From: Gerris lacustris
Lineage: Eukaryota; Arthropoda; Insecta; Hemiptera; Gerridae
Length of the DNA: 64,000 bases
Assembly: GCA_951217055.1 (NCBI GenBank)
Contig: OX578280.1
Location: 44,209,882 to 44,273,881 of the forward strand
Direction: 5' to 3'
Part shown: positions 24,033 through 35,202 of the stretch, piece after piece
Position numbering within the stretch: position 1 is the first letter of the stretch
How the letters are laid out: the number at the start of each line of letters is the position of its first letter
Position numbers and translations under genes: made by a program
Notes under the pieces: model-generated
Told to the model about the DNA's origin: nothing
Databases searched by the model: none
What the model saw: only the letters and a program-made list of their open reading frames with translations

Positions 24033-24123
24033 TATATAAAAAATGTAATTGTGTTAGTAACAGACTTCAACCTTGTTGTTCTCGTTCTTGTTGCTATAAT
24101 ATAAAAATATATATATACACAAT

Positions 24124-24133
<10 letters not shown>

Positions 24134-24206
<73 letters not shown>
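24134..24206. repeat. (TA)n microsatellite
   Basis: A second tract of about 70 bp, some 100 bp after the previous one and preceded by ACACA words. Confidence 0.95.
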
Positions 24207-24210
<4 letters not shown>

Positions 24211-24302
24211 GTTTATTTAAAATAGTTTTTCCCTTTTTTTTAAATACATTAGTATTTCCTTCACGACAACATTAAAATCGTGATGTTTAATTTAAAATTG
24301 GA

Positions 24303-24329
24303 ATAATAATAATAATAATAATAATAATG
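24303..24329 (+). repeat. (AAT)n microsatellite
   Basis: About nine AAT units. Confidence 0.9.
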
Positions 24330-24665
24330 ATAAAAGTAAATTGGAAAATATGAATGTAAGGTTAATAGAGGTATTAAAATAGAAGGTTTCATTATTGTAA
24401 TGGATTTTAAAATGTAATAAAAATATTATAAATATCCTCGTTATAAAAGGGCTATTCTCCCCTGTCTTATGAGTGGGGTAGTTTGGTTACTTCATTTTCC
24501 TAAAAGGTAACAAAGAATTGGTTGTTACTTAGAATCTGATTCAAATAATTACTTACACCGAAAATTGAATCCAGATTACTCTTAGTTTTGAGACAATGCT
24601 GCTACTATCTAATTAAATTTATTTACATATTTGAACGAAACCTTTTCCTCAACGTTAGGTGGAAA

Positions 24666-24720
24666 GCAAAGGTCGCTAACCAACGGCCCACGGGACGTTC
24701 TTATTCGACCCGCCGCCGTA
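24666..24720. mobile_element. hAT-like terminus (solo)
   Basis: GCAAAGGTCGCTAACCAACG, then GCCCACGGGACGTTC and CGACCCGCC, follows the wording of hAT element ends I know (CAGGGGTCGGCAACC.GCGGCCCGCGGG...GGCCCGCC). It is GC-rich against its surroundings. The matching opposite end was not found, so this is a single, decayed terminus at best. Confidence 0.4.
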
Positions 24721-24857
24721 AAGGATATTAACAAATTAACTTAAACAATTAAAGTTCTCTGTAATCAAATGCCATTTCAACTATTAAAATATATCATTAT
24801 CATTTGCATTAAAATAAATTGAACAATCTCATAAATGCAGTAGAAAATGTCTGCGAA

Positions 24858-25410
24858 TTTATGTGACAAATAGCTTCCTCGCATCCTATCTCGTATTTTA
24901 TTGATGTTATATTTTTTACAACCTATTATTATCAAATTTATTTTAGTTTTCCCCGTTTTTTAAATCTGTCAATATTTATTTTTGTTTTCTTACTCTAATA
25001 AATGTATCAATTTAGCAATATTTAATGTGCACAGGCGGTTAAAGTTAATCTGGGGTTATCTGTGGGCTCATTTCGACAAACCATACAATTTTTTAATAAA
25101 TCAGATGAATACTTTTAAAGATAAAGATATGTAAATGAATATAATATGTTTGTGCGCATGTTGCATATATGAAGGGATAATACTATCCAAATTTCAATAA
25201 AATCGGACTCATAGTTTTTAAGATATTTTAGTTCGCATGTTTGTGCGCATGTTGCATATATGAAGGAATAATACTATCCAAATTTCAATAAAATCGGACT
25301 CATAGTTTTTAAGATATTTTGGTTCGCAAAAATTGAGCGACAGGCAGACCAATAGACAGACCAAAAATGTTCCCTTACCCTTCTGGTCTTAGAATTTTTG
25401 AAATCGGAGA
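24858..25410 (+). repeat. Family A copy 7, with internal 91-bp duplication
   Basis: Runs from GACAAATAGCTTCCTCGCAT to the segment ending GAAATCGGAGAC; the hairpin end is lost. A 91-bp unit (ATGTTTGTGCGCATGTTGCA ... TTTTAAGATATTTT) is duplicated in tandem at 25146 and 25237, with few differences. Confidence 0.75.
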
Positions 25411-25967
<557 letters not shown>

Positions 25968-26314
25968 GATTTTGTACCTTTATCCAATAATATTAGGTTG
26001 GAAAGGTGAAAATACTTGAAATGCTAGGGGAGGTGCAGGATGCCGCCTAAGGGTCAGTTTCTCGAGTTAAGGCTAAGGGTTCCAAATTCACCCATAACCC
26101 TACCGACTTCTGGCTGGATATAACAGGCTGATATTCCCCAATTCCTACCTTTTGCAGAAGCAATGAGAATAATACAGTCGGAAAATGGGAGGGGGGAGAA
26201 TATTCCGTTAGGGTTGGAATTCCTCTAGAGAATTTCCATCGTCTTGGACCGGGTTTTATACGGTAACGACTTCCAGGCCCCATGCTTCTAAGTTTTGGTC
26301 CTCCAGCTCGGATT

Positions 26315-26328
26315 GGGGGGGGGGGGGG
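26315..26328 (+). repeat. Poly-G tract, 14 G
   Basis: An uninterrupted G run within a less AT-rich stretch (25970-26460) that otherwise holds nothing I can assign. Confidence 0.95.
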
Positions 26329-26596
26329 CACATCACGATCAAAATATTTATGATTGGAGGGTGAGGTGAAGCAATGGGAGTGAACAGAAGGGAAAATTAT
26401 TTATTGAAGTGAAAGAGGGAGCACAAATCTGGGATTTGTAAAGACAAATCAATAGGGGAAATTCTTGGGATATAATTCTTAGGAAAAAGGTAGGCTCGTG
26501 CTTACTTATTTTATTTCTATATGTATACACACACAATACTGCCTGTTTGTGTGAATTATGCTGGGTGCTAATTTCAACATCATTTTTTTTCGCCAT

Positions 26597-26659
26597 CGCA
26601 AAATAATGTACACAAACACAATGCTTTATATTATAAAGTATTGTGTACATTATTTTGCG
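26597..26659. repeat. 63-bp near-perfect palindrome
   Basis: CGCAAAATAATGTACACAA on the left pairs with TTGTGTACATTATTTTGCG on the right, and CTTTATA/TATAAAG continues toward the centre. It could be a small foldback element, or it could form a cruciform. Confidence 0.85.
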
Positions 26660-26668
26660 TTCTCATAT

Positions 26669-26693
26669 ACCTGGTATATACTATATACCAGGT
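26669..26693. repeat. 25-bp perfect palindrome
   Basis: ACCTGGTATA and TATACCAGGT flank a 5-base centre, only ten bases from the previous palindrome. Confidence 0.9.
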
Positions 26694-26882
26694 AGCTATA
26701 ATTTAGTACTTAAGACATTATTCTTTTTCATTAGTAGTCAGTCTTCGTAAATAGTTAATACAATAAGTAAGAAGGAGAATTGATTTAGTGTAAAAAGAAA
26801 CGACAAAGATTCCCGTAACATTGTCACACATCAAAGTCGGTAGTAAGAAAACAAGCAGATTCGAAGTGACGAACATAGTGGA

Positions 26883-27090
26883 AGGATGTTTCTTCACTTA
26901 ATTGAAGAACGTTTCTTCACGTGTTAGAAGGTGATTGCTTCAATTAATACATGTACATACTTCTTCATTTAATGGAAGGACGTTTCACGTAAAGAAGAGT
27001 GTTTCCAAAAATACATGGATTCTTCTTCACGTAATAGAAGAATCTGTCTTCTTGTAAAAGATGATCCTTTACGTAATATAAGGATCGATC
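26883..27090. repeat. Array of short degenerate hairpins
   Basis: A series of short inverted repeats. Examples are TTCTTCA cttaat TGAAGAA (26890-26909), CTTC/GAAG near 26915-26930, TTCTTC/GAAGAA (27020-27042), TCTT/AAGA near 27047-27061, and GATCCTT/AAGGATC (27063-27086). Loops often read ACGTAAT or a variant. The units are similar in design but not identical in sequence. Confidence 0.6.
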
Positions 27091-27671
27091 TGCTTTAATT
27101 AATCCCTCCATTAGCTTCCTTTCTTGCTATCTCACCTTAAATTGGCAAGAGCAAATCAGTCATAAAGATTTTAAATGAATATTTTGCCTGACTTAATTAA
27201 ATAAAAGTTTGAAGGATTTAATTAGATTGTATTGTTGGACGTAACAATTGCTGTACAAGTCAATTGGTTTATTTGCCTCACTGTCCAGGTATGTCGACAT
27301 TTCTTATTTTCCAAGAGGAAAGAAAAGAGGTGGTTTTATTTCCTTCTATCTTTCTGTTCAAGAGGAATTTTCATTTTGCCTTGAATCTACTTTATTTTTT
27401 TGTTTGTCGCCTGTATTAGGTTTTTGTGCCGAGTAGCCGGCGTTATATTCCCTGGTTGGTAGTTGAAGGCCGGGGTCTTATTTCTTGTCCTCGCTCTCGT
27501 TTCTGGATTAAATTAATTTTTTTTCCTTCGAGTACGTCAAACTTTTCACTCAGTCCTGCCATCTATCCAAGATGACATCTTAACTTGATTCCAAGATTTG
27601 TTTCTTATAGTATATCCTTTATATGTGTGCTATGTAGTAAATTATCTTTAAGTTAAAGTAATTTCAATTTC
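27091..27671. other. No gene recognised
   Basis: AT-rich DNA with a 62-codon open frame (27248-27436) that has no recognisable domain. Confidence 0.4.
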
Positions 27672-28150
27672 CGAGCTTACCGAAAGTAACGGAAGCATTG
27701 AGGTCATTCTGAAGAAATAAACAACCATATCTTAAATACACTCGCCCGATTTTGATGAAATTTGGATGAAAATTAGCCTATTATATTGGTCTCATGTTGA
27801 CTCAAATTTCTTCGCCCATTCCTTTCTCTTCCACATGCATAAACCTTTTTTTTTTATTAACATCTATTTTTTTTAAATTAAAAGTAATTATTCGATTTTG
27901 AAGAAATTTGGATGGTTTGTCGAAAGTAGTTCAATGATTGTTCCATATAAAAAAAAAAGTCTGCACAAATTTTATATTGATTTGTTGCTTCCTGAAATAC
28001 AACAACAAAAATTGTGATACATTAAAGGGGGGGGGGATGAAATAAATTAGACACTAATGTGTGTTGTAAAAGCTAACATCATTAAATTATGCGATAGGAT
28101 GAGAATAAGCTATGTGCCACAGTGCCACACTAATTGGCAGATACTATTTT
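27672..28150 (-). repeat. Family A copy 8
   Basis: From the hairpin end (TTTCCGAGCTTACCGAAAGT) to the head (AGTGCCACACTAATTGGCAG). The GACAGAC segment is deleted; both modules are recognisable (ATGAAATTTGGATGAAAATT and GAAGAAATTTGGATGGTTTG). A G run lies near 28027-28036. Confidence 0.75.
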
Positions 28151-29094
28151 AAACTTTCATGTGTATATTACTTTCGCGCTTCATTATTGAATCTTTTTTA
28201 GGTTAAAGTTACCAATATTCCCTTTTTTTTTTTCAAGAGAATGAAGTTGATTTAAAATACTTAACAAACTTTTTAAATTTATTAAGGATCTCCAAGAACT
28301 GGAAGTTGAAACTTTTTTTAGAGTTGAAAATTTTAAGTTCAAATAAACTTAAGGAGAACATATTTATTTTCTAATTATTCACTGATAATGATCAATGAAA
28401 TTAGTCGAAATCCGTTTGTACTAGACATGTGACTCTGTTGTATGCTATAGTTTACCAGATTATCTATTTTGGTGTTTGCCACAGTAAAATTTCTTTGCTT
28501 TTTAATAAGTTTTACTTTTTATGTTTAGGTTGCTTAAAATCTCAGTAGCAACAATCTATTCAATTGTTTGTACATATTTCTTGTGTTTCCCCATATTTTA
28601 AATTTTTAATGCTTATGATAATTTTTTTTTTTTTTTCTGTTTTAGGTATGAACAATTTCTAACAAATTTTCAGTTTATCTGACTTTAGAGGGTATGTTAT
28701 TTATTTATTTTTTTATTGCATAGTATCTGGATAATATTTTGTAAAACATCGAATTCGTACTTTAGATTAATTTTAGCTGTATATATGTAGTTGTAATATG
28801 AATAAAAATATAATATTTTATTGGTTTATCTTAAAAAGAGTGGCATAATTTTAGGGTTTTAGTAAAAAAGGGATGCTGGTAAAAGGGGTCAGTTATATTT
28901 AGAGGCGAACTCTTCTTCAACAGATGGAATGGTTTGTATATTTCATAGTTTCTGATACAAGTTTACACTGTTAAAAATAGGAAGAATAATAGTAAATAAA
29001 ATAAATTAAGTATTTGCGACATATCCGGTTTTTGAACATTGAACATTTAACTTTGAGTTTAGTCTTCCACGGGTTGACGGCCTTCCACAGTTGT
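28151..29094. other. No gene recognised
   Basis: AT-rich DNA. No repeat partner was noticed. Confidence 0.4.
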
Positions 29095-29340
29095 AATAAA
29101 TAAAATGGTTTTTGGATGAAATCCGCGCCACGAAAGGTTTAAAGTTCGACCTTTCGCTTCCACTACTGGAAGCATATTCAGGGGTGTGGTGTGTCGTGAA
29201 GCAACAGCTTATTTTGTTGTTGCTTCGAGAGAACATCACGATATCCGCGCCCTTGAATATGTTCCAGTAGTAAAAGCGAAACGTCGGACTTTATACTCTT
29301 CGTGACGTGGATTTCACAGGAAAACCAATTTATTTATTTG
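29095..29340. mobile_element. Family G foldback pair with hammerhead-like motif
   Basis: Two family G halves are arranged head to head. The left half reads GGATGAAATCCGCGCCACGA ... CTTCCACTACTGGAAGCATA, and the right half is its diverged complement, ending CGTGACGTGGATTTCACAGG. The loop contains GTTGTTGCTTCGAGAGAAC. The right half keeps GCGAAACGTCGGAC (GAAACGTC at 29278-29285). The left half, read on the minus strand, gives GCTTCCAGTAGTGGAAGCGAA. See the findings for the ribozyme argument. Confidence 0.65.
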
Positions 29341-29924
29341 AACATGTAGTTATAAATTGTTTATATTAACCGATATTTTGTGGTAATTAAACATAATGAC
29401 AGTTAATTCATAATTGAATAAAACACTATTGGTTGTTTAAATTTAAATAATTAGTCTTTTCAAAGTATATATATATTTTCAATGACAATTATACTTAGTC
29501 TCAGTCTATGTATAATTGCAAATAGTGAATTGAAAATCATTAAAATTAGTCAAAAGACTAATATGTGTTTATTAAGACTTGCTATTTGTGTTTATATTGA
29601 GGTTAGTAAATTATTATATTATTTCAGATTAAACAACCTGGTCTTTTATTGAAGTATGTATTAAATATTATTAAGTTAAAACACTAAAGCAATTATTTGC
29701 GAGAAATACCTTACAGGTTAGTTATAATCAATTCTATTAATGTTTTAACTGATCTATTTTTCGTTTTGTATCGGGTACTTATTTTCTAAAAGAAAATCGC
29801 TTTTATTTTCGTCGATTAATAATTAGCCTACAGAACGAGAATTTGACGGTTTTACTTATTGTAGTGCACGTCTACAATAGTTTAGTTTTAACTAAATAAT
29901 AAAGATATCAAATTAAAGTTACTA
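29341..29924. other. No gene recognised
   Basis: AT-rich DNA leading into the family D copies. No coding signal. Confidence 0.4.
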
Positions 29925-30017
29925 TATAATACTATTACTATTCAATTAATCAGTATATTGTCATAAACCAGAAATAAAATAAAAATCGGTTTCGACTACA
30001 CTGCCATCGTCAGTGTG
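29925..30017 (-). repeat. Family D, minus copy
   Basis: On the minus strand it reads CACTGACGATGGCAGTGTAG, then TCGAAACCG, then TTTATTTCTGGTTTATGACA and onward to TACTAGTAATAG-like words. It forms an inverted pair with the plus copy starting at 30091. Confidence 0.7.
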
Positions 30018-30090
30018 CTGATAGTTTTTTTATATTTTATTTATTTTTACAAATCAAAATGCAGATTGTCTTGATTTGTATAAATTAGTA

Positions 30091-30275
30091 GTACACTGAC
30101 GATGACTGAGTAGTCAAAACCTGTTTGTATTTAAATTATTTTATTTCATGTTTATGACAATACACTGATTAATTAAACTAGTAATAGTTTTTTTATTTAT
30201 TGCCTATTTGCTTGTTGTTACTTTCGCACCATGAATAAATATCATAATAATCTCAATCAATACTATTAACTGATA
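30091..30275 (+). repeat. Family D, plus copy
   Basis: It starts ACACTGACGATGACTGAGTA and continues through GACAATACACTGATTAATTA and TTATTGCCTATTTGCTTGTT to CTCAATCAATACTATTAACT. A second partial direct copy (32185-32335) lies beyond the large inverted repeat. The G of the GAAAC core is A here. Confidence 0.75.
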
Positions 30276-30331
30276 GTATGCAGTAACTACACACACACAT
30301 AACTACATTGGAATTAAGACAATTATTGGCA

Positions 30332-30928
30332 ATAGTAAACATACAAAGTCGTAAACTTTTTCATTGATATGGACTCTCTAGCCCAGGCAAATCAGACCAA
30401 AAAAAGGCCGTGCTTCCCGAAAAATCGTCCAAAGCTGGAAAGTGTTTTAATACCTTCTGGGGGTCCCAAATAAGAGTCCTGTGTGTTTGCGACGGATTCT
30501 GACTGCTGCTTAAGTTTTGGGAGTCAATAAACCACGAAATGTTCGCACATTTTTCAGTGATTCGCTTGTAACTCCTAAACGACACATTCTACAGAAAATA
30601 TTAATCATAGCTTATTTAATGAGTATTAAATTCTGCGTCGAATGGTTTTTTATTTCGTCAAAATCAGCCCAGCCGTTTAGCCGCAATCGGTTTTCAAAGT
30701 GTGGCTTATTTTACCAACTTAGCAAAAAAGTTGATTCTTTGTTAAGTTTTTCGCTTACAACTCCTAAACAACACATCCTACAGAAAATGTTACTCTTAAG
30801 TTCTTTAATAAGTATCAAATTCTGCGTCGAATGGTTTTTAGTCCGTCAAAATCGGGTCAGTCGTTTAGCCGCAATTGATTTCTGAAGTTGGGCCATTTAT
30901 ACCAAACTCATGTGGCCTCACGAGGGCA
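30332..30928 (+). repeat. Left arm of 1.75-kb inverted repeat
   Basis: It pairs with 31493-32083. The outer edge reads ATAGTAAACATACAAAGTCG and the inner edge GTGGCCTCACGAGGGCA. Each arm contains a diverged direct duplication with a period of about 189 bp (CTCCTAAACGACACATTCTA at 30571 and CTCCTAAACAACACATCCTA about 189 bp later). Open frames in both arms read alike simply because the arms match. No known protein was recognised. Confidence 0.85.
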
Positions 30929-31033
30929 TTCACGGGAAACAAGCCTTGGAAGATGGAGATTGATTGTGAGCACAGCAATGGAGATGTCTATAGAGGGAGG
31001 CAATGTTTTCATAGTGGGAGAGGTCTGTTGGAT

Positions 31034-31140
31034 TTCCGGTGAAATCCGCGTCACGAAGGGTTTGGAGTCCTTGGTTTCGCTTCAACTGCTGGAAGCATCT
31101 TCAGGGATGTGGTGCATCGAGATGTTTACTCGAAGCAAAC
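31034..31140 (-). repeat. Family G copy in the loop
   Basis: On the minus strand it reads CCTGAAGATGCTTCCAGCAG, then TTGAAGCGAAACCAAGGAC, then CCCTTCGTGACGCGGATTTC. It matches 41505-41620 and the pair at 29095-29340. The hammerhead-like core CTGAAGA...GAAAC is present. Confidence 0.75.
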
Positions 31141-31227
31141 ACATGATATACCACGCGGAAAACCAAGTTATTCATTACGAGTCAACCCGCGGTTAAAAGT
31201 TAATTAATATTTAATTAAAAATAAGGA

Positions 31228-31476
31228 TTAGACTTCAAAAATCCAAAGGGGGCTATCCCCCCCCCCTCCAACTAGAGAGAGAGTGGTATCGCACCCAGTG
31301 AAGGCATGGATAAACAGGGCATGCTTCCTCATGTCTTCGGGCACCCGGCAATTGCTTGGACTGTAAACGACAGTTTGCTGGTTCTGCTTCCCGTGTTTGA
31401 TGAGGAATACGTTGGAGATGGGCTCTTTAAAGATAGCAACATGAAACGTGAGCAGGACCAACAGATCGGTCTCCTC
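31228..31476 (-). pseudogene. Fragment of a FEN/PIN-like transposon-associated protein
   Basis: The minus-strand reading starts just after a stop codon with EETDLLVLLTFHVAIF. It continues VFLIKHGKQNQQTVVYSPSN, then HALFIHAFTGCDTTLSLVGG. The wording DTDxLVLL ... LFxHAFTGCDTTSA recurs in many metazoan hypothetical, repeat-borne proteins. The acidic DLLVLL strand and the GCDTT turn recall the FEN1/XPG and PIN-type nucleases (compare GCDYCESIRGIG in FEN1). That structural link is my inference. Only about 80 codons remain: upstream there is a stop at 31477-31479, and downstream the usual SAFF.GKGK continuation is replaced by LSLVGGGGDSP, encoded by a C-rich stretch (31259-31268). It lies in the loop of the large inverted repeat, so it was probably carried or captured by that element. 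It is broken and not expected to make a working protein. Confidence 0.6.
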
Positions 31477-31492
31477 TCACACAATGAAAACA

Positions 31493-32083
31493 TTGCCCTC
31501 GTGAGGCCACATGAGTTTGGTATAAATGGCCCAACTTCAGAAATCAATTGCGGCTAAACGGCTGGCCCGATTTTGACGGAGTAAAAAAAATTGGACGCTG
31601 AATTTGATACTTATTAAAGAACGTAAAAATAAAATTTTCTATAGGATGCGTTGTTTAGGAGTTAGGAGGAACTAAACAAAGAATAAACTTTTTTGCCAAG
31701 TTGGTAAAATAAGCCACACTTTGAAAACCGATTGCGGCTAAACGGCTGGGCTGATTTTGACGAAATAAAAAACCATTCGACGCAGAATTTAATACTCATT
31801 AAATAAGCTATGATTAATATTTTCTTTAGAATGTGTCGTTTAGGATTTATAAGCGAAACACTGAAAAATGTGCGTACATTTCGTGGTTTATTGACTCCCA
31901 AAGCTTAAGCAGCAGTCAGAATCCGTCGCAAACACACAGGACTCTTATTTGGGACCCCCAGAAGGTATTAAAACACTTTCCAGCTTTAGACGATTTTTCG
32001 GGAAGCTCGGCCTTTTTTTGGTCTAATTTGCCTGGGCTCAGTCCATAGCGATGAAACAGTTTACGACTTTGTATGTTTACTAT
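31493..32083 (-). repeat. Right arm of 1.75-kb inverted repeat
   Basis: The complement of 30332-30928, from TGCCCTCGTGAGGCCACATG to GACTTTGTATGTTTACTAT. The two arms differ by scattered substitutions and small gaps, so the repeat is old enough to have diverged but still pairs over almost 0.6 kb. Confidence 0.85.
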
Positions 32084-32184
32084 CGAAGCATATATGTTTA
32101 ATTTGCCTGGTCTACTCTACAAATAAAAAATATTTGTTCAAAACAGTGTAAAAGAATAAAAAAGAAAACGTATTTAAAGTTAAA

Positions 32185-32335
32185 TAAATATGACAATACA
32201 CTGATTAATAGAACTAGTAATAGTGTTTTTTCTATTTATTGCCTATTTGCTTGTTTACTTTCACTATGAATAAATACCATAAAATAATCTCAATAAATAT
32301 TATTAACTGATTGTATTAACTGATTTTATTTTAAT
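32185..32335 (+). repeat. Family D, partial plus copy
   Basis: It matches 30150-30275 in the same orientation (ATGACAATACACTGATTAAT, TTATTGCCTATTTGCTTGTT, GAATAAATACCATAAAATAA). The 5' part with the CTGACGA motif is missing. The family thus brackets the large inverted repeat as direct copies. Confidence 0.7.
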
Positions 32336-32599
32336 TTTGTCCCAATGGCATTAAAATAGGTATATTAACAAAACTTTAGTAGTATTAGTAGTAGTAATAA
32401 TAGTAATTTATTCCATAAAAAAAATATATGTTTACAAGTAAAACAATATAATTTCTCCTGGCCCAAGGCCGTTGGAATGTAAACAAAACTTTATATTCTA
32501 AATAAATTGGCCAAGTAAGTGATTCGGCTCACATAAAGTCCATAGGCAATTTGACAAATAGGAGAGTTCATTAAGAAACATTATTTGTCCAGCCATATC

Positions 32600-32890
32600 A
32601 AGATGGCGGCCATTTAAAAGTTTGTTTTAGCTATAACTATTGAACCATTTATTATAATGATGTGAAACAAACACCTCTATATGCATAATATGTAAGGAAA
32701 ATATCAAACTTTTAATAACCATCAACCCCTAGTTTTTCAGGGATGATTTTCTGGGGCTTCCTTATAATTTTCCTGTTATTGGGTTACACATACACATAAC
32801 TGCAAAGTTTCAAATTTTCGTGTTGAGTACTTTCGGAGATGAGGTGCAGTACTGACAGACAGACATGCTCAGGAATGTATAAGGGTTCTC
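32600..32890. repeat. Unassigned repeat-like segment with GACAGACAGACA
   Basis: The wording GCAAAGTTTCAAATTTTCGT ... GTACTGACAGACAGACATGC is the style shared by family A and the 46-kb segment, but no copy with continuous match was found in the window. Probably a further repeat family. Confidence 0.35.
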
Positions 32891-35202
32891 GTTTTTGCCT
32901 ACGAAAGTTAAAAATTGTTTAATATACAAAAAATTATAAAGTAAACTTCTACGTACATAAAATATGTCAGTCTCGGATGATATGATTTCTATAATCGACA
33001 TTACGCCTATAACCGACATTACCTATTTACTTCGTGATGCTGAATGTACACAAACATGTCTCCCCTTCGCTGGAATCCAACCCGAATTATTTACTGGACA
33101 AGCTAATGCAATGCTAATGCTGGTTTTTGTCTCTTAGTATAGTCAGATTGTTGTTAAAGCAGTTTTCCTTATTATAAAGAAAAAGCTATCAAGTAATTTT
33201 TTACGTTATACAGAAATAAATAAAAGAAGTTAAAAGAAAATATAATAAAATAAAACAACCTCGTCATCCATTAATACATAAGAGAAGAAGAAAAGAATTA
33301 TATGAACGAAGGACTAAAAAATTAAAAAAGAAAAAAGAAAAAAAGAAAATGCCTTAACGAAAGAGTAAATCGCAAAAAATCCTTCCTTGAAGATACAAAA
33401 ATTAATTACGATAAGGTAGAGAGAAGAAAAAAAAATGTGAAAAAAAAAATTCTAGGAGTATAAAGTACACGAGGCATAACATGGAGGAGAATCAACCTTT
33501 TTTTCTGTTTTTATAATCTCAAGCTCTGATCAGCGGTTGCGCTATCTTGTAAAAGACCTCAAAAAGAAGATTTCAACCTAAAACCAGGCCAAAGACAGAC
33601 TTTTTTCTCCATCTACTTTGAAAAGGTAAAGCAAAAGATTTTAAACCTTTGGTAAGGGATGTAAAGATTATTTTAAGATCAATACAAGGAAAGAAAAGAT
33701 GTAGATAGAATGAAAGATGGAGGGGGGATTTTACTTGGAGATATTTAAAAAGGGAAAGAACCACAAGAAAGATTAAGATCACAAGATAAGGAAATATTGC
33801 TCGAATGAAGGAGGTTATAATGTGGATTGTACGGTGTACAGGTTTTTGTCCCCTCCATTTTTACTCCTCTTGTAAAAATATTGCAGAGAGTAGGGATTGT
33901 ATTGATAAAGGAAAAGAAAGAAGAAAATCATTAGATGCGTGATAAGATGATGAAAAAATGATGAAGGGTGGAAAAATTCTTATCTTAAAATTGTTTTTTG
34001 GGTTCAAAAGGGATTAGAAACAAGGAAGTTGAGATAAGTTGTGTCTTCTTTTGTGTTTTGATGATTTGTTTAAATTTGTTATTCGCGGGTTTGAAAAGAT
34101 GTAGACGATAGCATAGTGGAGTAAAAGCTACACAATGTTGTAAATGTAAACAGAATTTTTTAAATAGATTTTTATCGTTTTATTTTATATAGGGTTAAAT
34201 AAATCCATTTCTTCCTCTTTGCTTATGAGTTTGTATAAATTCTTTATAAATACTGTATTACAATCTGTCACCATTTTATTATTTTGAAGAAATCTGTGAC
34301 GATTACTAATTATTAACTACTAGAACTAGCGGTCCATGGGATATTTAAAATCCTGTGTAAGTTTCCACAGGCGAATTGCCATTTGACTGGACACAGAATT
34401 GAATTGGGATATTTATACTCAAGCAATCGCTCATACGCTTACGAATGCTTGCTAAAAGGCACCGGGCTTCTATTAAAAAACTACGGGTTGTTATAGATTA
34501 TGGGTGCCTTTAGTTTAAAAAATAAAAAATACCATTATTATTTTCATTGTTGCTAGTGATTTAACAACATTCATACTAAGAATCGAAAGGATTAAATTTT
34601 AAAACGAAGAAAGTGGAACAGGTGAAATGATGGAAAGCTTTCCCAAAAAGAAATGCCTGTCAGTTTAATGATAACAGGGTAAGGGTTGAGAAATATTTCA
34701 TGAACTTCTATTTCTTACTTTGCCTGACGGGTTTTTTCCAAGACTTTGTCCTTCATTCTTCCCTTTGAAATTAAGAAATTACTAATTCAGTCATTTTTAA
34801 AAAAAGAAAACAAAAAAACTATGTTTTCTTATTTGTTATACTTATATTTTATTTTATATCGTTCAACTTAAAAAGGAGTTTAGTTTAGTTATACTATTTG
34901 TTAGAGTTATACCAGGGTTGGTATTAAAACTTGCTTTAACCCCATTATTAAGAAAAAACGAACATTATTGGAAAAGAAAGTATTTTGTCATTATATAGTG
35001 TATAATAAGCAGGCGCATGTAATAAAAATACTAATAATATGTCTTTCAAGAAACCAGAAATAAAAATCTCATTAAATATAAAACCAATAAAATATTAACT
35101 TTATCTATAAAAGTTGCAGTAAGAAGTCTATATACTCTGAGTAACTTTTGGTGTGGAACTTGTATTTTATTTTAATTTTTAAATATATTTTTATTACCAT
35201 TT
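32891..35202. other. No gene recognised; purine-rich A/G stretch
   Basis: About 33180-33480 is A/G-rich (AAGAAAAAAGAAAAAAAGAA and similar). The remaining open frames (for example 33573-33782, minus) have no recognisable domain. Confidence 0.4.

Noticed and set aside
24666..24720. Complete hAT element
   Set aside because: Only one terminus is recognisable, with no opposite end, no transposase and no 8-bp duplication.
30517..30885. 122-codon open frame
   Set aside because: It lies entirely in the left arm of the large inverted repeat, and the 'conserved' copy in the right arm is just the arm match. It contains the repeat-style wording HILQ...IKFCVEW and no known domain.
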